In this document: one piece after another, positions 1-8,002 of the stretch
Numbering within the stretch: the stretch's first letter is position 1
Layout: every line of letters begins with the position of its first letter
From: Verrucomicrobiota bacterium
GTDB taxonomy: Bacteria > Verrucomicrobiota > Verrucomicrobiia > Verrucomicrobiales > Akkermansiaceae
NCBI GenBank assembly: GCA_026397695.1
Contig: JAPLUJ010000684.1
Span: 1-12,129 of the forward strand
Length of the DNA stretch: 12,129 nt
Reading direction: 5' to 3'
Program-made: the position numbers and the translations under genes
Notes under the pieces: model-generated
Seen by the model: the letters and a program-made list of their open reading frames with translations, nothing else
Database searches by the model: none
Told to the model about the DNA's origin: nothing

Positions 1-1012
1 CTTCGGACCGGACGGCTATAAACTAACCGACGACCTGGAGAATCTGATAGAACGGCACATCCTCGGGCAAGAACCGGAACCCCCGCCCTTGGCGCCGCAG
101 CAAATCGGCAAGGCCCACCGCATCGATGACGCACGCGGCCGTTATATCGAGTATGCCAAACATACGGCTAACAATATTTCGTTGCATGGCTTGAAGGTGG
201 TGGTCGATTGCGGCCACGGTGCCGCCTATTTCATCGCTCCGCTGATTTTCAAGGAACTCGGCGCGGAAGTGATCACCACGGGCATCCAACCCGACGGGCT
301 CAACATCAACAGCGGTTGCGGCGCCCTCCATCCGGAAAACGCCGGTGAGTTGGTCCGCCGCTGCAACGCCGATCTCGGGGTTTCATTCGACGGCGACGCC
401 GACCGCGTCATCTTCACCGATGCCAACGGCCACACGGTGAGCGGGGATCGCATCCTCGCGCTCTGCGCCATCGGTCTGCATGAACAGGGCAAACTCAAAC
501 ACCACACGCTGGTGGCCACCGTGATGAGCAACCTCGGCCTCAAAGAGGCCATGAACCAACACGGCATCAAGCTGGAAACCACCGCCGTGGGCGACCGCCA
601 CGTGATCGAGTGCATCCGCAAAAACGGTTATTCCTTCGGTGGCGAAAACTCCGGCCACCTGATCTTCGCCGACCACGCCACCACCGGCGACGGCATCATC
701 AGCGCCCTGCATGTGCTGCGCATGATGCGCGAGCGCAACGCCACCCTCGCCCAACTCGCGGCCGTCCTCAATGAGTATCCCACGCAACTCGTGAACATCC
801 CGGTCGCCTCAAACCCACCCATCCATTCCCTGCCCAAACTCAACCAACTGATGCTAAAAGCCACCACCGAGTTCGGTCCTAACGGACGCCACCTGATCCG
901 CTACTCGGGAACGGAAAATAAAATCCGCGTGCTCGTCGAACACCGGCAACTCGAGGAATGCCACCTCTGGATTCACAAATTCTCAGCCGCCATCCGCGAG
1001 GAAATCGGTTGA
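1..1012 (+). CDS. glmM: Phosphoglucosamine mutase GlmM, 5'-truncated by the window edge
   Basis: GlmM interconverts glucosamine-6-phosphate and glucosamine-1-phosphate in the cytoplasm, on the route to UDP-GlcNAc for peptidoglycan and LPS. The reading frame is open from base 2, beginning FGPDGYKLTD, a typical internal GlmM segment. The TTG at 89 is therefore internal and not the start. About 336 residues are visible of a family length near 445, so roughly 110 N-terminal residues, including the phosphorylated active-site serine, lie outside the window. Visible motifs are the metal-binding loop SFDGDADR (fragment residues about 128-135), the sugar-specificity loop GGENSGH (about 214-220), and the C-terminal phosphate-binding RYSGTENKIRVLVE. 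It stops 15 bases before the GlmU-like gene, so co-transcription is likely. GlmM fits better than PgcA/ManB because of GGENSGH and the adjacent glmS. Confidence 0.95.
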   Translation, partial: FGPDGYKLTDDLENLIERHILGQEPEPPPLAPQQIGKAHRIDDARGRYIEYAKHTANNISLHGLKVVVDCGHGAAYFIAPLIFKELGAEVITTGIQPDGLNINSGCGALHPENAGELVRRCNADLGVSFDGDADRVIFTDANGHTVSGDRILALCAIGLHEQGKLKHHTLVATVMSNLGLKEAMNQHGIKLETTAVGDRHVIECIRKNGYSFGGENSGHLIFADHATTGDGIISALHVLRMMRERNATLAQLAAVLNEYPTQLVNIPVASNPPIHSLPKLNQLMLKATTEFGPNGRHLIRYSGTENKIRVLVEHRQLEECHLWIHKFSAAIREEIG

Positions 1013-1027
1013 CCCCTTTCCCCACTC

Positions 1028-1867
1028 ATGTCCCTTGAAGCATGCGACTGCCATCCGCTCTCCCTGACCCGGAGCATCGCGGATTTTCCGCTCGCCAATT
1101 GTCCGCTGGCCCGGCACCAGCGCAGCGTGCTCGGCACGGCTGATCTAACAGCGCACCCCCACGCATGGCTGGACCGCGACGATCTGGCGGATTTTCTAAC
1201 GAGCGGCCAAGCCACCCTGATCGATGCCCGGCAGGCCGCGCTCGCCTGGCGGGGTGCCGCGCCCGACAGCGCCAGCGTTTTCGCCGCCCGGGCATCGTTT
1301 TTGATCCGTTATCCGTGGGATTTGCTGCGTGCCAATGAACAGGTGGTGTCGTTATTGACGGAAAACATCATCGAAGGTGAGATCCACTCATCGGTGGTCA
1401 TCGAAGGAGTGATCCACCTGGGGCCAGGCACGCGCATCCTGCCAGGGGTGTTTATCGAGGGCAACGTGGCGATTGGCGCCCATTGCAAAATCGGCCCGAA
1501 TTGTTATATCCGCGGCAACACCAGCATCGGCGACGCCTGCCACATCGGACAATCCGTCGAAATCAAAAACTGCCTCGTTCTATCCAACTCCCACGTCGGC
1601 CACCTCTCGTATGTGGGCGACTCGGTGCTTGGTGAGCAAGTGAATTTCGGTGCCGGAACCACCACTTCCAACTTCCGCCACGACGGTAAAAACCACCACT
1701 CGATGGTCAACGGCGTGCTCATTGACACCGGCCGCCGCAAGTTGGGTGCCATCGTCGGTGACGGTGTCCACACCGGTATCAACACCGCGATCTATCCAGG
1801 CCGGAAACTCTGGCCCAACACCAGCACCCGGCCGGGCGATATCGTCCAGCGGGATCTTGTTTTCTAA
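1028..1867 (+). CDS. Short GlmU-like left-handed beta-helix acetyltransferase
   Basis: A 279-residue protein, probably the glucosamine-1-phosphate N-acetyltransferase of the UDP-GlcNAc pathway. From about residue 115 onward it is hexapeptide-repeat beta-helix (IEGVIHLGPGTRILPG, VAIGAHCKIGPN, TSIGDACHIG). It then carries the GlmU signature HVGHLSYVGDSVLGE followed by NFGAGTTTSNFRHDGKNH; His192 matches the catalytic His of GlmU acetyltransferases. The RYPWDLLRAN segment near residues 93-102 resembles the linker joining the pyrophosphorylase domain to the helix in archaeal/alternative GlmU proteins. The N-terminal PLSLTRSIAD resembles the first strand of the alternative bacterial GlmU nucleotidyltransferase domain, but only about 95 residues precede the linker where about 190-200 are expected. 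Uridyltransferase activity is therefore doubtful. It sits between glmM and glmS. No Shine-Dalgarno is seen before ATG 1028. Confidence 0.82.
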   Translation: MSLEACDCHPLSLTRSIADFPLANCPLARHQRSVLGTADLTAHPHAWLDRDDLADFLTSGQATLIDARQAALAWRGAAPDSASVFAARASFLIRYPWDLLRANEQVVSLLTENIIEGEIHSSVVIEGVIHLGPGTRILPGVFIEGNVAIGAHCKIGPNCYIRGNTSIGDACHIGQSVEIKNCLVLSNSHVGHLSYVGDSVLGEQVNFGAGTTTSNFRHDGKNHHSMVNGVLIDTGRRKLGAIVGDGVHTGINTAIYPGRKLWPNTSTRPGDIVQRDLVF

Positions 1868-1880
1868 CACCAAATTACAT

Positions 1881-3722
1881 ATGTGCGGAATCGTCGGATA
1901 CATAGGCAAAGCGGACGCGCCCACGGTGCTCATCAACGGGCTGCGTCGTCTCGAATACCGGGGTTACGACTCCGCAGGCATCGCCATTCTGGATGAAGGC
2001 CGGATCGTGGTCACCAAAGCCCCGGGCAAAGTATCCGTGCTCAATGAGCAGGCCCGCAGCGCTTGGCCGGCGGCACGCTTCGACCGCTGCACCACCGGCA
2101 TCGCCCACACCCGCTGGGCAACCCACGGACCGCCCACCGAGGTCAACGCCCACCCCCATCTCGACCAGTCCGGGGAGATCGCTCTGGTGCACAATGGCAT
2201 CATTGAAAACTACCGTTCGCTGCGTGCCCGCCTTGAGGCCAAGGGCCATCAATTTCACTCGGAAACCGATACCGAGGTACTGGTTCACCTCATCGGCGAG
2301 TATGCCAGGGGCAATCTATTCCAAGCGGTTTGCGATGCGCTCCATCAGGTGGAAGGAACCTTCGGCATCGCGGTTCTATCAGCCAGAGAGCCGGGGAAAA
2401 TCATCACCGCCCGCCGCGGCAGTCCGATCATCATCGGCGTGGGTGATGGAGAAACCATCATCGCATCGGACGCGGCGGCCATTCTCGCCCACACCCAGCG
2501 GGTGATCTATCTGGACGACAACGACATCGCGATCGTTACGGCGGAATCCGTGGATATCCGCGACCTCCATAACATTCCCGTCACCCGCGAGATCGCCGAA
2601 CTCGACTTGGATGCGGCGGCGGCGGGAAAAGGCGGCTTCGATCATTTCATGCTCAAGGAAATCCATGAGCAACCCGACTCGCTGGGCAATGCGATCCGCG
2701 GCCGGTTGGATTTCAACCAAGGTTCCTCGGTGCTCGCCGGCATGGGCACCTCACAGCGGGAACTTGCGGAACTCAGCCGCGTGGTGCTCATTGGCTGCGG
2801 CACCTCCCTGTATGCCGGACTCGTCGGCGAATTCGCGTTCGAGGATCTAGCAGACATCCACGCCGAAGTCCAACAGGCCGCCGAGTTCCGCTACCGCAAC
2901 CCGATCCTCGGCAGCCGCGATTTGGTCATCGCCATTTCCCAATCCGGCGAGACCGCCGATACCTTGGCCGCGGTGCGCGAGGCGAAGCAAAAGGGAGCCG
3001 TCGTGATGAGTCTCTGCAACGTGGTCGGCTCCACCATTGCCCGCGAGACCGGCCGCGGCGTTTATCTGCATGCGGGGCCGGAAATCTCGGTGGCATCGAC
3101 AAAAGCCTTCACCTGTCAGGTGGCGGTGCTGTTGATGATGGCTCTGAAACTCGGGCGCGGCCGGCGGTTTTCCCGCGACGATGGGATTCTATTCGCGAGG
3201 GAAATCGAAAACACTCCCGCATTGGTTGGCCGGGTCATCCAGCAAAACGCCCACATCGCGGAAATCGCCGCCGCGTATGCCCACCACGAACATGCGTTCT
3301 TCATCGGCCGCGGCCCGATGTATCCCGTCGCCATGGAAGGTGCCCTCAAGCTCAAGGAGATTTCCTACATCCACGCGGAAGGTTTTCATGCCGCCGAGTT
3401 GAAGCATGGTCCGATCGCGTTGTTAGTGAAAGGGACGCCGATCATCGCCATCGCATGCGACATTCCCGGCAAGAGCAAAACGCTCGGCAACATCGAAGAG
3501 TGCCGCGCCCGCGGTGCCCGGATCCTCGGCATCGTGACCGAAGGCGACGATGAAGCCGCGGCCAGCATGGACGACTTCATCACCATTCCCCGCTGCCACC
3601 CGCTGGTGGCCACTATCCCCGCCGTGGTCGCCCTGCAACTCCTCGCCTACCACGTCGCCCGCCTCCGCGGCTGCGAAATCGACCAACCCCGCAATCTCGC
3701 CAAAAGCGTCACGGTGGAGTGA
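1881..3722 (+). CDS. glmS: Glutamine--fructose-6-phosphate aminotransferase (isomerizing) GlmS
   Basis: GlmS makes glucosamine-6-phosphate from fructose-6-phosphate and glutamine, the committed step of amino-sugar synthesis. At 613 residues it has normal family length. The start is fixed at ATG 1881 because the mature protein must begin MCGIVGYIG, with Cys2 as the glutaminase nucleophile; the frame is open further upstream, but that part overlaps the preceding gene. The N-terminal Ntn glutaminase domain shows RRLEYRGYDSAGIA, HTRWATHG, HNGIIENY and SETDTEVLVHLI. Two SIS isomerase domains follow, with GCGTSLYAG (about 305-313), SQSGETADTL (353-362), STKAFTCQ and AELKHGPIALL. The end, RNLAKSVTVE, carries the fructose-6-P Schiff-base lysine (Lys608 here). 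It lies 13 bases after the GlmU-like gene. No ribozyme or Shine-Dalgarno is visible in that gap. Confidence 0.98.
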   Translation: MCGIVGYIGKADAPTVLINGLRRLEYRGYDSAGIAILDEGRIVVTKAPGKVSVLNEQARSAWPAARFDRCTTGIAHTRWATHGPPTEVNAHPHLDQSGEIALVHNGIIENYRSLRARLEAKGHQFHSETDTEVLVHLIGEYARGNLFQAVCDALHQVEGTFGIAVLSAREPGKIITARRGSPIIIGVGDGETIIASDAAAILAHTQRVIYLDDNDIAIVTAESVDIRDLHNIPVTREIAELDLDAAAAGKGGFDHFMLKEIHEQPDSLGNAIRGRLDFNQGSSVLAGMGTSQRELAELSRVVLIGCGTSLYAGLVGEFAFEDLADIHAEVQQAAEFRYRNPILGSRDLVIAISQSGETADTLAAVREAKQKGAVVMSLCNVVGSTIARETGRGVYLHAGPEISVASTKAFTCQVAVLLMMALKLGRGRRFSRDDGILFAREIENTPALVGRVIQQNAHIAEIAAAYAHHEHAFFIGRGPMYPVAMEGALKLKEISYIHAEGFHAAELKHGPIALLVKGTPIIAIACDIPGKSKTLGNIEECRARGARILGIVTEGDDEAAASMDDFITIPRCHPLVATIPAVVALQLLAYHVARLRGCEIDQPRNLAKSVTVE

Positions 3723-3732
3723 ACAACGTGGC

Positions 3733-3789
3733 GGCGGTTTCCAACCGCCAGGCCGTGTGTGGATGCGGCAATGGCGGGCGCAGTCCGCC
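3733..3789. repeat. Pair of GC-rich REP-like hairpins between glmS and ftsK
   Basis: Two perfect or near-perfect hairpins with three-base loops lie in the 165-base spacer. The first has arms GGCGGTT (3733-3739) and AACCGCC (3743-3749). The second has arms GGCGGGC (3773-3779) and GTCCGCC (3783-3789), with one G-T pair. Neither is followed by a T run, so they are poor intrinsic terminators. Similar size, shared GGCGG arms and close spacing suggest a two-copy REP/BIME-type element, which would fit the RAYT gene at the other end of the window. That link is inference; repetition elsewhere in the genome cannot be seen here. The rest of the spacer (3790-3887) shows no convincing promoter. Confidence 0.5.
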
Positions 3790-3887
3790 GCCCCATTGTG
3801 TTGCTTTGGATGTGCTGATTTTCCGGCCATGAAAACAAACTTGCCCCCGGGCGCGATGCGGGGAATGATGTCGCCGCTGACCAACGC

Positions 3888-6443
3888 ATGGCAACGCGGG
3901 ACAACAAGAAACGTGGTGAAGTGGCGCAACCGTCGCGATGGACCAACGAGATCACGGGGATCCTGTGGATCACCGTGGGACTGTTGTTGTTGCTTTCGTT
4001 AGTGAAATACAGTCCGGCGGATCTCCCGCGGTGGGGATGGTTCAAGCCGTTCGCCGATCCCACGGACGCAGCGGGGGAAAATCTGATAGGCCCGGTGGGC
4101 GGCATGCTCGGGTTTGTGCAAATCCGGATCTTCGGGGCGGCGGGCTATCTGATTCCGGTGGGTTTGGTTTGGTTCGGCATCGTCAAGCTGGCATATAATG
4201 GCCGTATCTGGCCACGGACCGCCATTGGGTTCGGCATCTTGCTGTTAGCCGGAGCCGCGTGGCTGCATGCCGCGGATTTTTTCTGCAAGGACTGGGCGCG
4301 CAGTTGCCATCTCAACAGTCCCGGCGGGATGATAGGCAGTGGCTTGGGCGGCTTCGTCCTCGCCAATCTCATCAGTCGCGTCGGCACTTTGCTGGTGACC
4401 AGCGCGGCTTATCTGGTGGCCCTCATCCTGCTCACCGGCCAGCAACCGGTGCGTTTCACCAAGGCCTGCTGGCGGTTAGGGCGGATGAAATTAGCACACT
4501 GGCGGGAAAGCCGCGGCATGGCCGGTAAAGCGGCCGCCCGCGAGGCGGAAATGCTGGCCGAACGCGAGCGCCAGCGCGAGCAACGACGGAAAGACCGGGA
4601 TAGCTCGAAAGCCGCAGCCGCCAAGGAGGAGGAGGATGCCGATCCTCAATCGCTGCTGCCGCTGCGCGACATCCCGCCGCCACAGATTTTCGACGCCTCC
4701 CAGCGGCGCGCGAACTTAACCGTGGTGCCCGGAACCAAACCGTTCGAACGGAAAAAAACCGGCCACCAGTTCCTCTCCGTGACAGGCTTCGAAAACTACG
4801 AATTGCCGGGCTTCGATCTGCTCGACCCCGAGGAGGAGGAAGACGCGCCCGAAGCCAACCGCGAGGAACTTTTTTCCACCCAGCGCATGATCATCGAAAC
4901 CCTCAAGGCCTTCGGCATCGAAGTGACGGCGGGCGATATCACCCGCGGACCCACCATCACGCGCTACGAAATCTATCCGTCAACCGGCCTGCGCGTCTCG
5001 CGCATCTCACAGTTAGAGGCGGACATCGCCCGCGCCACCTGCGCCGAGCGTATCAACATCCTCGCCCCCATCCCCGGCAAGGATACCGTCGGCATCGAAA
5101 TCGCCAACTCACTGAAAATCGCCGTGCCGCTCCACGAACTCCTGCATGATCCCGAGTTCCGCTCCGCCAAGAAGAAAATCCCGCTGGCGCTGGGCAAGGA
5201 TGTGTACGGCAAGACCGTCATCGGCGACCTCGCCGCCATGCCCCACCTGTTAGTCGCCGGCGCCACCGGCTCCGGAAAATCGGTGTGCATCAACTCGATC
5301 ATCTCCTCGATGCTCTTCAAATTCGGTCCTGACGAGCTGCGCTTCATCATGGTCGATCCCAAAGTGGTGGAAATGCAGATGTATAACCGCCTGCCGCATC
5401 TCGTCGTGCCGGTGGTCACCGATCCGAAAAAAACCGTGGCGGCCCTCAAGTGGGTGGTCAATGAAATGGAAAAACGCTACCGGATTTTCGCCCGTGAAAG
5501 TGTTAGAAACTTCGATGGCTTCAACAGCCGGCCGCGCAAGGATAAACCCGTTCCCACCCAGACCGATCTCTTCAATCCGATCGAACCGACCCCGCCGACC
5601 GATCATCCCATCAAAACCAAACAGCTTCTGGATTCCACCCTGCCAGCCGGCCACCAAGCACCACCGTGGGCGCTTGATGACGTGCCCGACGCGCAAATCG
5701 ATTCCATCGCCGACGCCCTTGCCGCGGGCGAACTCGGCCCGGAAGCCGACGATGACGATGCGGAATTCGAGCTTGAGCTCTTCGAGGACAAAATCCCCGA
5801 CCGTTTCCCCTACATTGTCGTGCTGATCGACGAGTTGGCCGACCTGATGCAGACCGCGCCGGCGGACGTTGAGATGTGCATTGCGCGCATCGCGCAAAAG
5901 GCCCGTGCTGCGGGCATCCACCTCATCATCGCCACCCAAACCCCGCGCGCCGACGTAGTCACCGGCATCATCAAAGCGAACATCCCGTGCCGCATCGCCT
6001 TCCAAGTCTCGTCACAACTCGACTCGCGCGTCATCCTCGATACCAAGGGCGCCGAAAAACTCGTCGGCAAGGGTGACATGCTCTATCTGCCGCCGGGCTC
6101 GGCCAAACTCGAGCGTGCCCAGGGGGCCTTTGTCACCGATGCGGAAATCGAGCGCATCATCACCCATTGCGCCGCCCAGGGGAAACCCAAGTTCGAAACC
6201 GATATCCATGCTTCCCTCAACAACGACGCGGATGATGATGATGACGTCTCGGAAGCCGACGAGGAACTCATCATGAAATGCATCGAGGTCGTCCGCCAGG
6301 AACGCAAGGCCAGCACCTCGTTGCTGCAACGCCGCCTGCGCCTCGGCTACACCCGCGCCGCCCGCATGGTCGATATCCTCGAACAACGCGGCATCGTCGG
6401 CCCCGGCGATGGCGCAAAAGCCCGCGAAGTCTTCCTCAAATGA
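3888..6443 (+). CDS. ftsK: DNA translocase FtsK
   Basis: FtsK is a septum-anchored hexameric ATPase that pumps chromosomal DNA during division and activates XerCD dimer resolution. At 851 residues it resembles SpoIIIE/short FtsK forms and lacks the very long linker of the E. coli protein. Four hydrophobic stretches (about residues 23-43, 80-105, 110-130 and 150-185) form the membrane domain. A charged Arg/Glu/Lys linker follows (about 205-260). The alpha domain includes RGPTITRYEIYPSTGLRVS. The RecA-like motor has Walker A GATGSGKS (458-465) and Walker B YIVVLIDELADL (from 642, Asp648). The C-terminal winged-helix gamma domain (about 785-848) contains STSLLQRRLRLGYTRAARM, used to read KOPS/SRL-type sites. 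About 90 residues separate the RNFDGFNSR segment from Walker B; this insert is Pro-rich and then strongly acidic (EADDDDAEFELELFED). ATG 3888 lacks a visible Shine-Dalgarno. Confidence 0.96.
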   Translation: MATRDNKKRGEVAQPSRWTNEITGILWITVGLLLLLSLVKYSPADLPRWGWFKPFADPTDAAGENLIGPVGGMLGFVQIRIFGAAGYLIPVGLVWFGIVKLAYNGRIWPRTAIGFGILLLAGAAWLHAADFFCKDWARSCHLNSPGGMIGSGLGGFVLANLISRVGTLLVTSAAYLVALILLTGQQPVRFTKACWRLGRMKLAHWRESRGMAGKAAAREAEMLAERERQREQRRKDRDSSKAAAAKEEEDADPQSLLPLRDIPPPQIFDASQRRANLTVVPGTKPFERKKTGHQFLSVTGFENYELPGFDLLDPEEEEDAPEANREELFSTQRMIIETLKAFGIEVTAGDITRGPTITRYEIYPSTGLRVSRISQLEADIARATCAERINILAPIPGKDTVGIEIANSLKIAVPLHELLHDPEFRSAKKKIPLALGKDVYGKTVIGDLAAMPHLLVAGATGSGKSVCINSIISSMLFKFGPDELRFIMVDPKVVEMQMYNRLPHLVVPVVTDPKKTVAALKWVVNEMEKRYRIFARESVRNFDGFNSRPRKDKPVPTQTDLFNPIEPTPPTDHPIKTKQLLDSTLPAGHQAPPWALDDVPDAQIDSIADALAAGELGPEADDDDAEFELELFEDKIPDRFPYIVVLIDELADLMQTAPADVEMCIARIAQKARAAGIHLIIATQTPRADVVTGIIKANIPCRIAFQVSSQLDSRVILDTKGAEKLVGKGDMLYLPPGSAKLERAQGAFVTDAEIERIITHCAAQGKPKFETDIHASLNNDADDDDDVSEADEELIMKCIEVVRQERKASTSLLQRRLRLGYTRAARMVDILEQRGIVGPGDGAKAREVFLK

Positions 6444-6494
6444 GCGATGCTATCCTGCTGCCCATGGAAAATTTCACCCCCCGCCATTTTCCGA

Positions 6495-6523
6495 TTGTCA
6501 AATCCCCAACCTTCTCCTTTACT
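6495..6523 (+). promoter_or_regulatory. Candidate sigma-70 promoter for tRNA-Phe
   Basis: TTGTCA (6495-6500, 5 of 6 matches to the -35 consensus) and TTTACT (6518-6523, 4 of 6 to the -10) are separated by exactly 17 bases. Transcription would start near 6530, about 30 bases before the mature tRNA 5' end, which is a usual distance. The rest of the ftsK-tRNA spacer (6444-6494) shows no terminator, so readthrough from ftsK is also possible. Confidence 0.4.
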
Positions 6524-6559
6524 CCCGTCCCGCCCGCAAGCATCCGCCCGTGGGTAAAT

Positions 6560-6632
6560 GGCTCGATAGCTCAGTTGGTAGAGCAGTGGATTGAAAATTC
6601 ACGTGTCGCTGGTTCGATTCCGGCTCGAGCCA
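6560..6632 (+). tRNA. tRNA-Phe (anticodon GAA)
   Basis: A full cloverleaf can be drawn over 73 bases. The acceptor stem is GGCTCGA/TCGAGCC (7 pairs), and the D arm GCTC/GAGC has loop AGTTGGTA. The anticodon stem GTGGA/TTCAC (one G-T pair) holds loop TTGAAAA with anticodon GAA at 6593-6595. The variable region is GTGTC, and the T arm GCTGG/CCGGC has loop TTCGATT. The discriminator is A6632, as expected for tRNA-Phe. The 3' CCA is not encoded (the next bases are CCT), so it must be added by CCA-adding enzyme. It decodes UUC/UUU. Confidence 0.97.
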
Positions 6633-6702
6633 CCTCCATCAGCCCGGGTAACTGCGCCCCGGTAGCCCCCACTGTGCGCGCCTGTTACGCGGCCCCTGTA
6701 GC

Positions 6703-6773
6703 TCAGGCATTCCTGCCTGACTCTGATGGCCTGAGTCTAATTCACCGGATTGTCAGCCAGTGCATGACTGGCT
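6703..6773. repeat. Two REP-like hairpins in the tRNA-Phe / minus-operon intergenic region
   Basis: Hairpin one has arms TCAGGCA (6703-6709) and TGCCTGA (6714-6720) around loop TTCC. Hairpin two has arms AGCCAGT (6755-6761) and ACTGGCT (6767-6773) around loop GCATG. Both are perfect 7-base stems. A weaker GACTC/GAGTC pairing lies between them. No T run follows either on the plus strand. They occupy a convergent intergenic region (6633-6850) with no convincing gene. Short, perfect, tiny-loop hairpins between convergent genes are what REP-type elements look like, but copy number must be tested genome-wide. Confidence 0.45.
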
Positions 6774-6796
6774 TAATGAGCCTGCCGGAGCAGTGA

Positions 6797-6823
6797 CCAA
6801 AACAATCCCACGCTACGGGGGAT
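6797..6823 (-). terminator. Probable intrinsic terminator of the envelope operon
   Basis: Read on the minus strand, arms ATCCC and GGGAT (6819-6823 and 6805-6809) enclose an inner CG-TAG-CG stem with one C/T mismatch. The sequence then runs TGTTTTGG. It begins 28 bases after the stop codon at 6851 of the toroid-repeat gene. The T run is short and interrupted, so strength is uncertain. Confidence 0.5.
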
Positions 6824-6850
6824 GCTCTAATGACAGCGCGCAGGCCGGCT

Positions 6851-8002
6851 TCATTTTGTGGGGATGGAGTCGTGGATTTGTTCCAGGGCGAGCACGGTGA
6901 AGGCGGTGACGAGGATCGGGTTGGATTCCATCCAGCGGCCGTTGTCATTGATCCACGAGCCGTTTTCGCGTTGGGTGGCAAGGAGTTTGCCGGCGAGTTC
7001 GTTGCGCCAATCGACTTCCTTGCCGGTGTCGAGTTTGAGTTGTTTGACATTGGCGGCGGAGAGGGCCTTGGCCATGGTCTGATAGTAATAATACAATCCC
7101 TCGGCACCCATGCCGGGGTTTTCGGTGAGGGTGTAGTTTTTGCCTAGCCATTCCTTCACGGCGATGACGCGCGGATCATCGGCACTGACTTTGGCATAGA
7201 TGAAGGATAACAGGCCGGCATAGGACATCGAGCCGTAGGAGCGCAGGGCGGTGCGGCCCTCGGGCGTTTTTTCCTCGCCGGCTTTGGAGGCGAATGGTGA
7301 GTACGTGAAACCACCCTTGTTCTTGGGATCGTTGGACGCCCATTCCCGGTCGTTGGTTTCCTCAAGGTTCTGACAGCGCGAGATGAACTTGACCGCGGCA
7401 CCCCAATCGAGGTCGGGCTGGTCGCCGTGATTGCCATCATCGATGACTTTCTTGGAAAGGGCGAGAGCCTCGATGGCAAAATACGTGTTGGATAGATCCG
7501 AGTGCTCCTTGTCCGAGCCGTAACCGATGCCACCTGCATTCGCTTGGTCGCTTTCCTTGTTTTTGTCGAGGTCCCATTGATTGTTGATGAGGTGTTTGCG
7601 GGCTTTGACCACGGCGGGTTCGAAGCTCTTGCGGTTGGCGGCCATGAGGGCGGTCACGGCAGTGGCGGTGTTATACACCGAGAGGCCGCGGTTGTAGATG
7701 CCGCCGTCCTCCTTTTGCTGGGCAAGCAGCCAAGCGTAGCCTTTTTCAAGGGGTTCAGGCAACGCAGCGGAGCGGTCGAGGTTGGGGTCGCGGACCAGCG
7801 CGTTGAGGGCCAGCGCGGTGAACGCGGGCAGTTCGCCGTCGTCCCAGTTGCCCTGCGGTTTCTGTTGAGTCTTGAGCCAGTTGTTACCGCGCGCGATCGA
7901 CTGACGGATTTCCTGGCGGATGGATTCGTAGCGATCCGGGTTTTCCGGTGCGGCGGTGGCGAGGGCCGTGCCTAGCAGAATGATGGCAGTTAGAGATTTC
8001 AT
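6851..8002 (-). CDS. Secreted prenyltransferase/squalene-oxidase-repeat (alpha/alpha-toroid) protein
   Basis: A 383-residue protein of unknown biochemical role. An N-terminal signal peptide (MKSLTAIILLGTALATA) predicts export. The remainder shows helical repeats of the squalene-cyclase/prenyltransferase-beta type: QQKPQGNWDDGELPAFTALA, QKEDGGIYN with TATAVTALMA, DLSNTYFAIEALAL, SYAGLLSFIYAKV, and QRENGSWINDN with LVTAFTVLAL. The Asp-rich DxDD motif of squalene-hopene cyclase is absent, and cyclases are not exported, so hopanoid synthesis is unlikely; a binding or scaffold role is inference. The start is set at ATG 8002, not further upstream, because it gives the signal peptide and an ATGA overlap with the preceding YdjY gene, implying translational coupling. 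It is the last gene before a probable terminator. Confidence 0.85.
   Translation of the reverse strand: MKSLTAIILLGTALATAAPENPDRYESIRQEIRQSIARGNNWLKTQQKPQGNWDDGELPAFTALALNALVRDPNLDRSAALPEPLEKGYAWLLAQQKEDGGIYNRGLSVYNTATAVTALMAANRKSFEPAVVKARKHLINNQWDLDKNKESDQANAGGIGYGSDKEHSDLSNTYFAIEALALSKKVIDDGNHGDQPDLDWGAAVKFISRCQNLEETNDREWASNDPKNKGGFTYSPFASKAGEEKTPEGRTALRSYGSMSYAGLLSFIYAKVSADDPRVIAVKEWLGKNYTLTENPGMGAEGLYYYYQTMAKALSAANVKQLKLDTGKEVDWRNELAGKLLATQRENGSWINDNGRWMESNPILVTAFTVLALEQIHDSIPTK

Noticed and set aside
1650..1880. Upstream extension of the glmS frame
   Set aside because: GlmS must start MCGIVG with Cys2 as nucleophile, and the extension lies over the GlmU-like gene's conserved beta-helix.
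3423..3929. 168-codon minus-strand frame across the glmS end and spacer
   Set aside because: Mostly antisense to glmS. The spacer part is translated hairpin sequence, with no domain.
3829..4002. Small ORF starting ATG 3829 ahead of ftsK
   Set aside because: It overlaps the ftsK start in another frame, with no Shine-Dalgarno and no recognisable product.
5250..6005. 251-codon open frame on the minus strand inside ftsK
   Set aside because: Antisense to the conserved ftsK motor. Composition is an artefact of GC-rich codons and no recognisable domain is seen.
6696..6720. Second tRNA-like start (TGTAGCTCAGGC)
   Set aside because: It resembles a D-arm, but no anticodon or T arm follows. The bases form a REP-like hairpin instead.
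6278..6796. Plus-strand frame covering the ftsK end and tRNA-Phe
   Set aside because: It overlaps ftsK out of frame, a clear tRNA and the hairpins. Low-complexity Arg/Pro translation.
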